Positions 11,862-22,387 of a DNA stretch of 64,000 bases are shown here, piece after piece. The DNA lies in assembly GCA_004802725.1 (NCBI GenBank), contig SGPM01000020.1, positions 1 to 64,000 on the forward strand, written 5' to 3'. The translations under genes and the position numbers were made by a program. This DNA comes from Antrodiella citrinella (lineage: Eukaryota; Basidiomycota; Agaricomycetes; Polyporales; Steccherinaceae). Position 1 is the first letter of the stretch; every line of letters starts with the position of its first letter. The notes under the pieces are model-generated. The model did no database searches. It was given only the letters and a program-made list of their open reading frames with translations, and had not been told where the DNA came from.

Positions 11862-13789
11862 CTAGTACTCTTCGTCCTTGATCGCGATCTGCTCGTACCC
11901 CTCTCCGGCGTGTCGTCTCCGCCACAGCCGAACCGCGAGGACGACAGCAGCGACGAACGACACGAGGGTGAGCACCGCGATGCCCGAGAGCAACGCAAGG
12001 ATGACAGGGCCGTGCGAGTCCAAGATGCGGTTCACGCACGCGCTCATGAAGTCCCCGTGGGGCATGAACGGCAGCTGGATCGGGACGCGGTGCGTGGACA
12101 CGATCACTCTGAATCGGCCGTCCGTGTGCGGGACTGAGTGGGCGATGGCTTGTGCGTGGACGGACGACTGAGGGACACCGCGACGTCTCAGGGGCACGGG
12201 CAAGACCCGCTGAACGGTGGTCGGGAGGTGTCCGACCTCGAGGGACCCTGCGGTCATACCGGTGGCGGCGGAGGCGATGGAGGCATCGTTAGCGCAGACC
12301 TGCTTGTCGCGGATGGACTTGAAGGTGTCTTTGGCCTTCATCGCGTCGGTTGTGGGGAGCATCTGGATGAAGGGGACACCGGTGGTGTTCTGGGGCGTCC
12401 AGTCACCGAAGTCGAATGAGACGTAGGCGTTCTTGAGGAAGGAGACACCCAAGATCATGTCGAGGCCTTGGTCACCGGGAGGGAGGGAAATAGTCCTGTT
12501 TCAGTCATTGTCAGCTAGGATCACACGAAGGAAAATGGGAAAAGACTGACTGGAAAGCGTTCTGGCAGACGGTAGTGTTGTCTGCGCTGGTGTGAATAAC
12601 AGCAATGTCAAGAGGGTCGATGGGGTACTCCACACCACTGTAGAATCATGATCAGACGACCACATCATAAGCACGAGATCCGCGAAAGGAAACTCACCCG
12701 AACTCAAAGGTCAAGTCGGTGGTCGCATCACAGGGCACCGTGTAGACACCAGTGGTGGTATTTAATACGAACCCAGGGATGCTCTGGTAGATGAAGTCCA
12801 CAGCAGCAGGCGGGATCTGCGAGAACGTGAATCCAGTATCCAGAACCACAACAGTCTTCCCGGGCGAAGCTTCCGCAACACTGCTCGTGTTGAACTGGAA
12901 CGGCTTCCCGTTCACCTTCATGCCGTCCATCTCGATCGACCACCGTGGCAGGGTTGTAAGGTCGTGGAGCTGCGCGGGAGTACGGGGGAGCTTAGGCTGG
13001 CTGGTTATGTTTGGGAAACCAGGGTCGTACTCTGCGATGGTGAAGATGCCTTCTTGGTTCCCGTCGGTGTCGCCTGTGCGTCCGAGGAGGACGGAGAACA
13101 TGTTGGGCGCGGAGACGTTTTGGGCGAAGACGTTGCTCAGGAAGGTGCGGCCGACGGAGGTATTGGTTTGAACGGCCATCTCATCGAAAACACTGGAACC
13201 TTGGTCAAATGAGAGACCCATGATACCGAAAATGCCGTTAGAGAAGATGGCACCGAAGTCCGTGGCGTTGGAGACATTCAGGAATGCTGCAGAATGGGAT
13301 CAGCATGCAGCCCATGACAGAAGGAGTAGCCGTGACTCACCCTGGTTAGGGACATCGTAGTCTCCGAGGGACATATCCGTGAATCCAATAAGACCATTTG
13401 CCTCGCCGATACCGAAGGTGAGGTTCACCGGGATGTTGGTCTGGTTGGCAACGTTAAGAGCGAAAGGCGTCTGGACCCAAACATCCGAGGAACCAGTATC
13501 GAGCTGGATAGGGAACTCAACCCCTCCCAGCGTGATGTTGGTAGCATACTGTGTTCATGGTCAGCCGTCACGTCATTCGCGTGATGGTCAATTCTCAAGT
13601 ACTGACCACAACATCCTTGGCATTGTCGATAGTGACATCCTCCCCCTTGCCGTTTTGGTTCTGGACCATCAAGGTACGGATCCCTCTTTTCGCTGGCGCA
13701 GGAACATCCCGACGAGCGTGAACAGGAAGACGAAGAGCATTAGTGATACCGCACAGCGATACGAAAATGTAAATGAACGAGGCGTGCAT
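11862..13789 (-). CDS. pepsin-like (A1) aspartic protease with C-terminal membrane anchor
   Basis: Begins at 13789 with a signal peptide (MHASFIYIFVSLCGITNAL), then a basic propeptide (HARRDVPAPAKR). Introns fall near 13606-13549, 13340-13287, 12690-12650 and 12555-12498. The two catalytic aspartates are visible as QLDTGSSDVW in the second exon and VVLDTGFTFSQIP further on, and a glycine-rich flap-side sequence (GIFGIMGLSFDQGSS) lies between. Many N-x-S/T sites suggest glycosylation. After the protease fold comes a single transmembrane helix (VILALLSGIAVLTLVSFVAA) and a short cytosolic tail with RRRH and a DEEY end, so the enzyme is likely type I membrane-bound with an extracellular or vacuolar lumen catalytic domain. 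Length (about 550) suits yapsin-like fungal membrane A1 proteases. A TATA box lies about 115 bp upstream. Confidence 0.9.
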
Positions 13790-13901
13790 GACTGGTAACG
13801 AAAATGCGAAAGAAAGAAAACCGAAAAAAGAGGTGTGGCGAAAGAAAGGGAAGAAGGGAGCGTTCACAGAACTGGGGAATCGGGGTTGCTCTCCATCGTC
13901 A

Positions 13902-13909
13902 CTTATATA
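13902..13909 (-). promoter_or_regulatory. TATA box of the aspartic protease gene
   Basis: TATATAAG on the minus strand, about 115 bp before the ATG at 13789. Confidence 0.5.
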
Positions 13910-13924
13910 CGATGCGTCTGTCAA

Positions 13925-15391
13925 TTGATGGCGGCTTTAGTAAGGCTGTTCTTTGACTGAAACTCGGATACCAGGGCGTTGATAATTTGTTGGTCGGGGG
14001 AAAACAGCACAGCTTGTGACGCGATTCGGCGTTTGGTCCAAATGAGGCAAGTGAAGTTGAAAATGCTTTCTGCATTTGGACAGGAAGTGTCACGAATGAC
14101 AAGATGTCACGCGAATCTGCGATCCATGCATCAAACCGATTCCCCTGAAATCATGATGGAACGGCTGGACGCTGTTGAACGCGGACTTGGCTCGTCGCAG
14201 CGCGCGCGACATCATGTTTTATCGCGTACATACGGCCTTGAGATCACCTGGGTAAGACACCGCGTCTTGCGACAGCAAAGTCAGAACGAAGATGTGTGAT
14301 CCCAAGGTAAACCAAGATCGCCCAGTGGTGCTTGAACGTAGTACCCATGATCTGTGCTCTTATATATAGCTGATGCGCCGCATGCTGGGCGAGGAGCCCG
14401 AATGGGGGGAAGTCCGGACGCTTGAGAGTGCCAGATAGCAAGATTCTGGAGCGCGTACGAAACATGAGAGAAGGAAGATTAGACGCACGAACATTTCTCC
14501 TCGCAAGACGGATGCACTGACGGATGTTCCTTTGTCTCTAGAGAAAGATACCGAGGGAGGTATTCAAAGTTATGTGAATCAATACTCAGAAGCAGCGTCG
14601 AAGCAGAAGCCACTCATACAAGATATTGACAACGGGTGCGTAATCCGGAGCAGGTAGCGAAGGAGACTCGAGGGGAAGACGTCGTTACCAGCATTCCCGT
14701 CGTGCGACAGTCTAGTACTTATCGTGTGCCACACCTGTTCAAGTTGCGCGTTGGGATCCGGAGAAGGGAGAGGCGGAGGTACGATATCATCGATGACCTG
14801 GATTGGCGAGGTCGATAGGGACCGGTAGAGCCCTTGACATAAGAAACGACATAGCTGATGCTCGCAACCAACCAACAGACACCGCCAACTCCGAGCTCGA
14901 CCTTCTCCCATCTATCTTCCAGTGGTCTAGGCAGGGGGGTGGCAAGGTCAATCTGTTCTACCCTCGGCCCTTGAGGCTTCGAAAATAGAGGTCATCGGCA
15001 TCTCAGAAATAAGGGCGTTGTGATCTGTGAAATTGGGATGCTCACCTGGTCGTTCAGCATATTGGCCTCTACCGCTAGCAGTAATCATGTGTGTTTGCAT
15101 GTCGGCGATGGCCTGAGGATTGTCGTGAATGTCATGAACTCACATATGTTCCAGATGATCGCCACAGCTCAACATGGAAAGCTCATCGTCATCCTGCTGC
15201 AATCGCCAGACAAGCTCAACACAAACGAATAAACGAGGATGGAGGTGTGGGGAGAGATGTTAGCGGACCGGTTCTCCAGTGATCGGACAATAGACCGACT
15301 TTTAACCGTGCACGGATCCAGACTCCCCGGTCCGCTGCGAGCCAGAACACACTCACCAGCAAACCAGCTCAAGTTCCGTCCACGGGTGCCC
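13925..15391. other. long intergenic region
   Basis: Head-to-head spacer between the aspartic protease (-) and xylulokinase (+). Several 60-110 codon frames occur, for example minus 14911-14579, but none shows a recognisable family, a credible start and splice structure together. No repeat seen. Confidence 0.4.
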
Positions 15392-15398
15392 TATATAA
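15392..15398 (+). promoter_or_regulatory. TATA box of the xylulokinase gene
   Basis: TATATAA 49-55 bp before the ATG at 15447, a very short and strong-looking core promoter suited to a highly or inducibly expressed metabolic gene. Confidence 0.55.
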
Positions 15399-15446
15399 CC
15401 CTCGCACAAAGGTACTCGCTCTCTTCTCCAGAAAACATTTGCCATC

Positions 15447-17297
15447 ATGTCGACTGACACTACCCCCCTTTTCCTTGGTCTTGACCTTTCTACGCAGGGC
15501 CTCAAAGCCGTCCTCATCACCGAGGACAGCCAGGTCGTTCACGAGGCTTCCGTTCGCTTCGACCAGGACCTCCCACAGTATGGCACCGTCAACGGTGCAG
15601 TCCGTGGTCCCGGCGAGGGTGAAGTCACCTCCCCGGTCAAAATGTGGCTCGAAGCCATCGACCTCCTCATGCAGCGGATCAAGGCTACCGGTGTACAAAC
15701 CAGCCGAATTTTAGGAGTCTCTGGTGACGGACAGGTACGTGCATTTTTCGCGCCGACACGACCATCCAGTGCGCTGATCATGATATGTGTTTGTAGCAAC
15801 ACGGCTCCGTCTTTTGGTCCTCCGATGCTGAAAATTTGCTGTCTACAATGAACCCGGAGCAAGGGCTTGCCGACCAGCTTGCCCCTGCTGCTTTCACCCT
15901 CCCCAACGCCCCCATCTGGCAGGATTCGTCTACCACCCGTGAGTGTCGCGAGCTCGAGGAGGCCGTCGGCGGCCCCCAGGCTCTCGCCGATCTCACGGGA
16001 AGTCGCGCGTACGAACGTTTCACTGGCACCCAAATCCGCAAAGTCAGTATTGTCTATTCTATTCCTACTTCCTCACACCGCACCGATATTGATGCGTGTC
16101 CCTGTTCTCTTTAGATCAAACGTGTTAACCCCGAAGCGTACAACGCTACTTCCCACATCGCTCTCGTATCCTCTTTCCTGCCTTCGCTCTTCCTCGGCGC
16201 GATCGCACCGATAGAAATCTCAGATGCGAGTGGGATGAACCTTATGAATGTGCTGACTTATAAGTGGGATGAGAAACTCTTGGACGTTGCCGGAGGATAT
16301 GAGCTTCGATCTAAGCTTGGACCAGAGCCCGTTCCAGGCGGCGTCGTTCTTGGAAAAGTGAGCGAGTGGTGGGTAAAGCGGTGGGGGTTCAACCCAGGTC
16401 AGTCTCAATGAGAACGTGCTTACTTTCGTCATACTGAGAAGTGTCTCGTGATTCACAGACTGTATTGTTGCACCCTTTACGGGCGATAACCCGGCCACAG
16501 TCGTCGCTCTGTCGAGCCCCGGGGACGCCATCTTGTCCCTGGGCACGTCGACTACCTTACTGCTCTCGATTCCTCCCAGCGACACCGCACCGAAACGGTT
16601 CACATCTTCCCACCTCCTCGCCCACCCCACGACCTACGACGCGCACATCGCGATGCTGTGTTACAAGAACGGCGCGCTCGCACGCGATCAAGTGCGGAAC
16701 AAGTACGCGAACGCCGACTGGGCGAAGTTCAACGAGCTCGTCGAGCAGACGCCGACGGGGAACAACGGCCTCCTAGGGTACTACTTCTCCCTCCCCGAGA
16801 TCATCCCGCCGAACGTCGTGGGTAACTTCTACTTCTCTACGTCCCCGTCGATCCGCGCTGTGCCCGAGAGTGAAGTGTCGGCGGCGGCGCACCCGAGAGC
16901 GGTGCTGGAATCGCAGTTCCTCTCGATCAGGTCGCGGATCCAGGCCGTCCTCCCGGCGAACTCGCCCCCACTGCAACGACTCGTCCTCTCCGGCGGGTCC
17001 TCCTCCAACCCCATCATACGGCAGCTCGCTGCAGACGTCTTCGGTATGCGCGTGTTCGTCGCCGGGCAGGAGGGCGCGGCCGAGGGCGGGGCGCAGCTTG
17101 CGCGGTTCGCGTGGTGGCGCGAGGAGAATGGCGGGCGGGGAACGTTTGAGGAGATGCGGGCGTTCGATGGGGAGGAGGAGCGGATGAAGTGCGTGGCGGA
17201 GCCGAAGGAGGACAACGTCAGGGTGTATGCGGGCCTTGTGGATGCGTACCGGGAGTGTGAGGAGAGGGTGGTTGAGTTGTGTGCACAGACTGCTTGA
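15447..17297 (+). CDS. XKS1: D-xylulose kinase (FGGY carbohydrate kinase)
   Basis: Phosphorylates D-xylulose to xylulose 5-phosphate, feeding xylose and arabinose into the pentose phosphate pathway in the cytosol. Exons 15447-15734, 15797-16042, 16115-16397 and 16459-17297 give about 550 residues, as expected for the family. The N-terminal FGGY domain starts with LGLDLSTQGLKAVL (phosphate-binding DLSTQ). GVSGDGQQHGSVFW and NAPIWQDSSTT mark the sugar site, and SRAYERFTGTQIRK follows. The C-terminal domain has GDAILSLGTSTT and LVLSGGSSSNPIIRQ (nucleotide site) followed by GAAEGGAQLARF. All key segments are present. It lies upstream of RIT1 on the same strand, with no functional link evident. 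The fourth exon is notably GC-rich. Confidence 0.95.
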
Positions 17298-17540
17298 GAG
17301 AGGTGTTTGTTCTGGGTTTTTCGGTGGGACTTTCTGAGACGGTTTTCATCCTCGTGTAGGTTTCTGGGTTTGGGGTTCTCGTTCTCTTGGATTACTTATT
17401 TTGCTGCATCTCCGTTTTAGACATCATACTATAGTACTGTACTCGAAGTAAACGAAACAAAATGCATCGGTTCTTGGTCTCTCTGCAGTGTCTCGTGTGC
17501 TCACGAAAGAGCGCGCCCAAATCGATAGTGATCGAGAACC

Positions 17541-19460
17541 ATGGCTCCCGGGTTGTTCACCCACCACACCCACACCCAGGACGGCCACATCGACGACCAA
17601 GCAGACGCACTCGCCCTCCTCCGCAAAGAATCCCTCGATATCTTCAACCGCATACACTCTATCGCGGAAGATGTGCTTTTTGTGGAGGTAGTGGGGAAAG
17701 CTTATCCTGGGTTACCTGTTTTGCGTACGTGCGTTTTTTGAGGCGTGTAATTCTGGATTCGATAGGCTGAACGTGTTCGTAGCGAATTTGCGGTGTGGGG
17801 CTTGGTATGTCTGTCCTGAACTCGTGAGTGGTCTAAACATCCTAGGTGTCGCATAGCTTTTCTGACCTGGATGTTGAAGGCAAGCCCGTATGCCGCGTAC
17901 TTCAAGTCCACAGACGGGCACTACAACAACTGGAGTTTCAGCCTGAGGCGACCTAATATCCATCTCTTGCCTGTCGTAGTCCAACATGGCGGGTGAGTCT
18001 ACTCCTTTCGATACTGTAAAACGCATGTATTGATCTTGTGGTGTTGAAGACTGATCCTAGTCGACTCTACACGAGCAGGCAAGCGTATGCCCGACGCACT
18101 CTCCAAGACCGTACCCGTGTGGTGCGCCGTGATCAACCGCGCCGTCAGAAAGGCGTACTCGAAGGGAGAGGAGTGGAATGAGAAGCTGTATACTCCGCCG
18201 GGTGTCGTACCACCGCAGGAGCACGCGCAGATCGAGGCTCTGGTGGAGGAGTGGGCTGAGGCTCTGGTGGTGCGTTCCATTCCTACATCTTTTTCCTTCC
18301 GTCGACTGACTGACTGACATACACGTAGAACTCATCATACACACTCCCGGACCTCGCACACCCCCTCCGTCCTCTCTGGATCACACCGGCCACCTCTGTT
18401 TTCCCGGCCTTACCACCTTCAAAGTCAGAGGGAAGGAAGTTCTATCCAGTGATCTGCGTGTCCGCGTCGAAGCAGATCCTCGTCGATGGGCTGGACCGAC
18501 GATCGAACGGATTTGCGTACGTACAGGGCAGCGGCGACGATCATGAGCTGTGGGGGATGGTGCGTCATCTTTCTTCATTCTTCATTCCTCATTCTATCAT
18601 CATCTCTAATCTGCCATCGATCTCTCTATCGTTTAACCTTCGCGAAGTGCTGTGACGATGACGAAACTAATGACAACGTGTGTCCGTGTTCTTAGGGCCT
18701 GACACCGCAGATGTTCTGGCGCGAGAAAGACCAGCTCTTGGAAGCGACGCGGTCTGACCTCCCCGAGCGCGTCGCTGAGATCGTGGCGAAACATCGGTCT
18801 GAACGGAGGGACGAGTGGGTCACGCATCCGACATCCGTCACTAAGAGCGGTGGAGGACGACTTCTCATCAGTGCTGTAGCGGACCTCCCGCTTTCCCTGT
18901 CCACGTTTCTACCACATCCAGACTCGGACGATGCGGAGGGAAGGTACCTGGCGCACGTCGTCATCTCGGACAAAGACACCCTGACTTCCTTCACCCTCTC
19001 GTCCGAAGAGAGGAAAGATGTCCTCCTCCTAGAGCTAGCAGCAGGCAAAAAAGGCCAAGCAGGGTTCCTGAATGTCGTCTTGCCCCAAGCTATCGCGTTC
19101 ATCGGGACCCAACTGGCTGCAGAAGGAGGGAGCCGGGACGTATGCGTGAGTTGTCATAGTGGCAAAGATGTGGGCGTGGGCGTGGTGCTTGCTGCATTAC
19201 AAGTGTTTTTTGATGACGAGGGGGAGTTTCGGTCGGACGATGAGACTTCAGGAGGTGAGCGTTCTCATGTTTGTTCAAGTGGAAGGGGTGTAGATACTGA
19301 GACCACGTACACTTCAGAACGCGAAATCATCGCAGACAAGCAATCCCTCGCAACGCGTCTGCAATGGATCATCTCAGACCGACCAGAAGCCAACCCGTCC
19401 CGCGCGACGTTGAAACGCGTGAACGAGTTCCTCCTCACGTCGCCTGCGCTGCGCCGGTAG
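17541..19460 (+). CDS. RIT1: initiator tRNA 2'-O-ribosyl phosphate transferase (Rit1)
   Basis: Adds a 5-phosphoribosyl group to the 2'-OH of A64 in initiator tRNA-Met, which keeps it out of elongation. The start at 17541 has a good context (ACCATGG). At least seven exons are needed, with introns near 17725-17782, 17804-17845, 17993-18050, 18270-18327, 18559-18697 and 19254-19318. Diagnostic family blocks are CGAWCRIAF, FKSTDGHYNNWSFSLRRPN, LILVDSTRAGKRMPDALSKT, a catalytic-domain VWCAVINRA and, near the C-terminus, VCVSCHSGKDVGVGVVLAAL, which forms a phosphatase-like loop in the C-terminal domain. Length about 500 residues agrees with yeast Rit1. It converges on PIF1 with about 320 bp between stop codons. 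Confidence 0.93.
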
Positions 19461-19781
19461 CGTCAGAAATGAGGATTGATTCTACGCAAACATTCATTTT
19501 ATTCATCTCGAAGGAAAGGGGGCATATAAGGGGCGCGGTAATGTATGATGCGACGGAGAAGGCCAAGAAGCAAAAATGGGTTGTTGTACAGGTTTACACG
19601 GTAGAATGGTCATGTAGTGATAGCGCTGTCAAGAGGAGGTGAGTGGTGTGTACTGCAATTGAATCCAGACGGTCACGTCAACACGAGCAACTTATATGTC
19701 GATGGTCTGCAGAGTCCTGCTCCACTCTACGACTTTGGGATGAGCTTGTACCTAGCGTGTCCAAGTCAGTAAAGAGCTCGT
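19461..19781. other. convergent 3' spacer
   Basis: 321 bp between the RIT1 and PIF1 stop codons. Nothing recognisable in it. Confidence 0.4.
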
Positions 19782-22026
19782 TCATTTGAGGGGGAGGACG
19801 AGCCGCACCTTCTTGGGATCAAAGTGTAGAATTTGGAGGCCTTCAAGGGACGTTGCTCTGGAGAGGGCGACGTAGGCTTGACCTGCGAGGACAGAGTATG
19901 AAAGGAAAGTCGCATACAAGCAAATTGGTACAGACCTTTCTCAAAGACCTTCGCCAGATCAACTTTGACGCGTTCCAACGTCTGTCCTTGAGATTTGTGG
20001 ATGGACATCGCCCAAGACAGAATCAGTGGTAACTTGGAAATACGACTCATCAGCCACCTCATATCCACACATAGCACTGATAACCCCCACCTGCGTTCTG
20101 CTGACTTGGATCTCGCCATTCGGCAACTCGACTTTCCACACCTCCGGCTGCACCAATAACCGCCTCCTGTTCAAAAACTCAACAACAGGCCACTTGGACC
20201 CAACGCCGACGTGTGGGATCTTCTTCTCGCCCGTCGCAGTAGGCTTCTCGATGAACTCGTCTTCGTTGTTCGCGGCGTATGTCGCCGGGTCGGCGAACTC
20301 GACAATCGTGCCCATGCTGCCGTTCACGAGCGTCTCATCCATGTTCTTGACCAGCATCACCTGAGCACCGACTTTGAGGGACAGCGTGGAGGGGACCATG
20401 AAGTTGGCGAGCAGCTTTGCGCCTTGCTCGGTCCCGACCAACGTCCCCCCCTCAGAGGCCCGGTATATGCGCTCTTCTGCGTCGATATTAGTCATTCGCG
20501 ACCGATTAGACACTTCTACGTCCTCGCGACGAGGGAATCTGGCACGTTGTCGTGTAAATTTGGGATGAACGGACTGGTTGGAATAACGTACAACTCGGTG
20601 GCAGCAACACCGTCATCGTATCGCACTTCTCTAGCCAAGCTTCTGAACTTGTTGATGGATTTTTGCGTCAGCGTTCCAAAACGCATCTCATTCAGCATAT
20701 CCACGAATTCTAGCACCCTGTATGAGAAAGCGGGCTACGGCTGACTCGAAGGGGAGACATACCGGGATCTGCTTGACGGAAGACTTTGGTCAAATTGAAC
20801 GTTTTCTTCACCGTGGCGCGCCAGAGGTCGGCTTCAAAAGCGAATACCGTCTGGCTACCACCTTTTACGACGGGAGGTAGTTGAAAGAAGTCACCGGTGA
20901 CTACCAGCTATGTTCCACGGACTTAAGCTGAATGTTCAGAAGACTAGTAACGAAACACCGACCTGAATACCGCCAAAAGGCTCTGTTCTCTCGCGCAAGA
21001 TGCTTCCTATCCGAGCCAACTTGTCAAACAGGTTTCCGTCAACCATGGATACTGCGAGAAATGTTGGTGTCAGCACGTAATATGTGGCACATAACAAGGT
21101 AGACTTACCCTCATCAATGATAAGGACCTTGGTTCTCAACCATCGAGCCATTGCCTTCTTGTTCTTCCTGATCTTGCTAGCAAGGTGCTCGGCATCCTCG
21201 ATACCCAGTCCGATACCAGAAAATGAGTGGACCGTGACACCACCAATGTTACAAGCAGCAATGCCTGTTTGAAACTATCAAAACCCGAAGTGGAGTGGTG
21301 TATATGCGGGGGGCATACCTGTAGAAGCAGTTATGGCGATCGCGTCGAGAGACTTGCTGTGGGACTTCCTCAGGCTCTTGATGATCTCACGAAGCAGAAC
21401 CGACTTTCCAGTTCCTGACATCCACAGAATTAGCACAAAGCTCTCTCACTGAACACCGCAAACACAATATCATAACATTAAACGGCAAACGCGTATAGGA
21501 GGCAGAAAAACTCACCTGCACTACCAGTGTAGAACACGCTCTGACCACCTTCAACCAGCTTCAATATATGCGTTTGCTCGTCGCTCAAAAACACTCCTTT
21601 GGGCTTGGATGAAGAAGGAGCCAACCGTTCGTTCGACGGAGCCCTCTTGGTGGGTTTCTGGAAGGTCGCCGTGCTACGCGACTGGATGCTCGCCTGCGGC
21701 GTGATGCTCTCGGTCCATGACGAGGGGAGCTGGCGGCGCTTAGCTGCTGGTGCTTCATTAGATGGTGGTGGTCTTTTCTGGGAGACTGAGGCAGCTGATT
21801 GGGATGCTGATGTGGGCGCAGAGGGTTGAGATAGTTTCTGGGAGTCCAAGCCGGCCTGAATGTCTTTGAGTCGCTGCTCCAGCCCAGAAGCAGTGCGTTT
21901 GAACACCCTTTTCGGTGCTTGGACTGTATCCGTGTTATCTTGGCTGCTCGAAGCGAGAGAGCTGGACGAAAAATCGCGTTTGATGGACCTCAGTCCTGAC
22001 ATGACTTGTTTCGGAGGCTGCGACAT
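19782..22026 (-). CDS. PIF1: PIF1-family 5'-3' DNA helicase
   Basis: Pif1 unwinds DNA 5' to 3', removes telomerase, resolves G-quadruplexes and works in nucleus and mitochondria. The first exon (22026 to about 21513) encodes a long disordered Ser/Lys-rich leader, then [25 protein letters not shown]. Walker A GSAGTGKS is split by an intron. Then come [21 protein letters not shown] (a Pif1 signature), Walker B LIIDEVSMVDG (again split by an intron), [16 protein letters not shown], an OB-like insert with [12 protein letters not shown] and VNGSMGTI, and the C-terminal [19 protein letters not shown] and [15 protein letters not shown] motifs. About 640 residues. It shares a 361 bp promoter with TEL1. 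Confidence 0.95.
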
Positions 22027-22387
22027 GGCAAACGGGATCAGAACTGCCTAAATTGACAGACACATCGAGTTATTTCTTCAGAGTATTCATAAGACAAACA
22101 TCTGAGGAAACTCACGCAAATTGCAGCAAGCTACCAAGCTACTTAGAGAGAGCTCGAGGATGGCAGTGAAGGTTCTGACGAGACGCACTTCAGAGGCGCG
22201 ACGCGTCTCGCGTTGTTGTAGAAATCCACGTGACATCCACGTGCACGAGTCGCGTCTGTGATTTCAGACTGGAGCTGAACTTGAAGGAGAAAGCTTTTTC
22301 TTTTCGACATAATTCACTGGCACACATCCTTGCGACAAACGAAATCCTTCTGGTCGTCTCACTTGGGTCTCTGCTGGTCAGCGACAA
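22027..22387. promoter_or_regulatory. bidirectional PIF1/TEL1 promoter with MCB and E-box sites
   Basis: 361 bp between the two ATGs. ACGCGT (MluI cell-cycle box, bound by MBF in fungi) lies at 22201-22206. Two CACGTG palindromes lie at 22227-22232 and 22238-22243, 11 bp apart, about one helical turn. The GC-rich words TCTCGCG and GTCGCGTC flank them. The site cluster sits 145-187 bp before TEL1. Binding by MBF or a bHLH factor is inference from motif identity. Confidence 0.6.

Noticed and set aside
14579..14911. 110-codon minus-strand frame between protease and xylulokinase
   Set aside because: A middle part looks protein-like, but there is no credible start, splice partner or family.
19959..20119. 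Plain read-through of the PIF1 frame past [11 protein letters not shown]
   Set aside because: Retaining the intron here would destroy the helicase C-terminal SIHKSQGQT motif; splicing restores the known Pif1 order.
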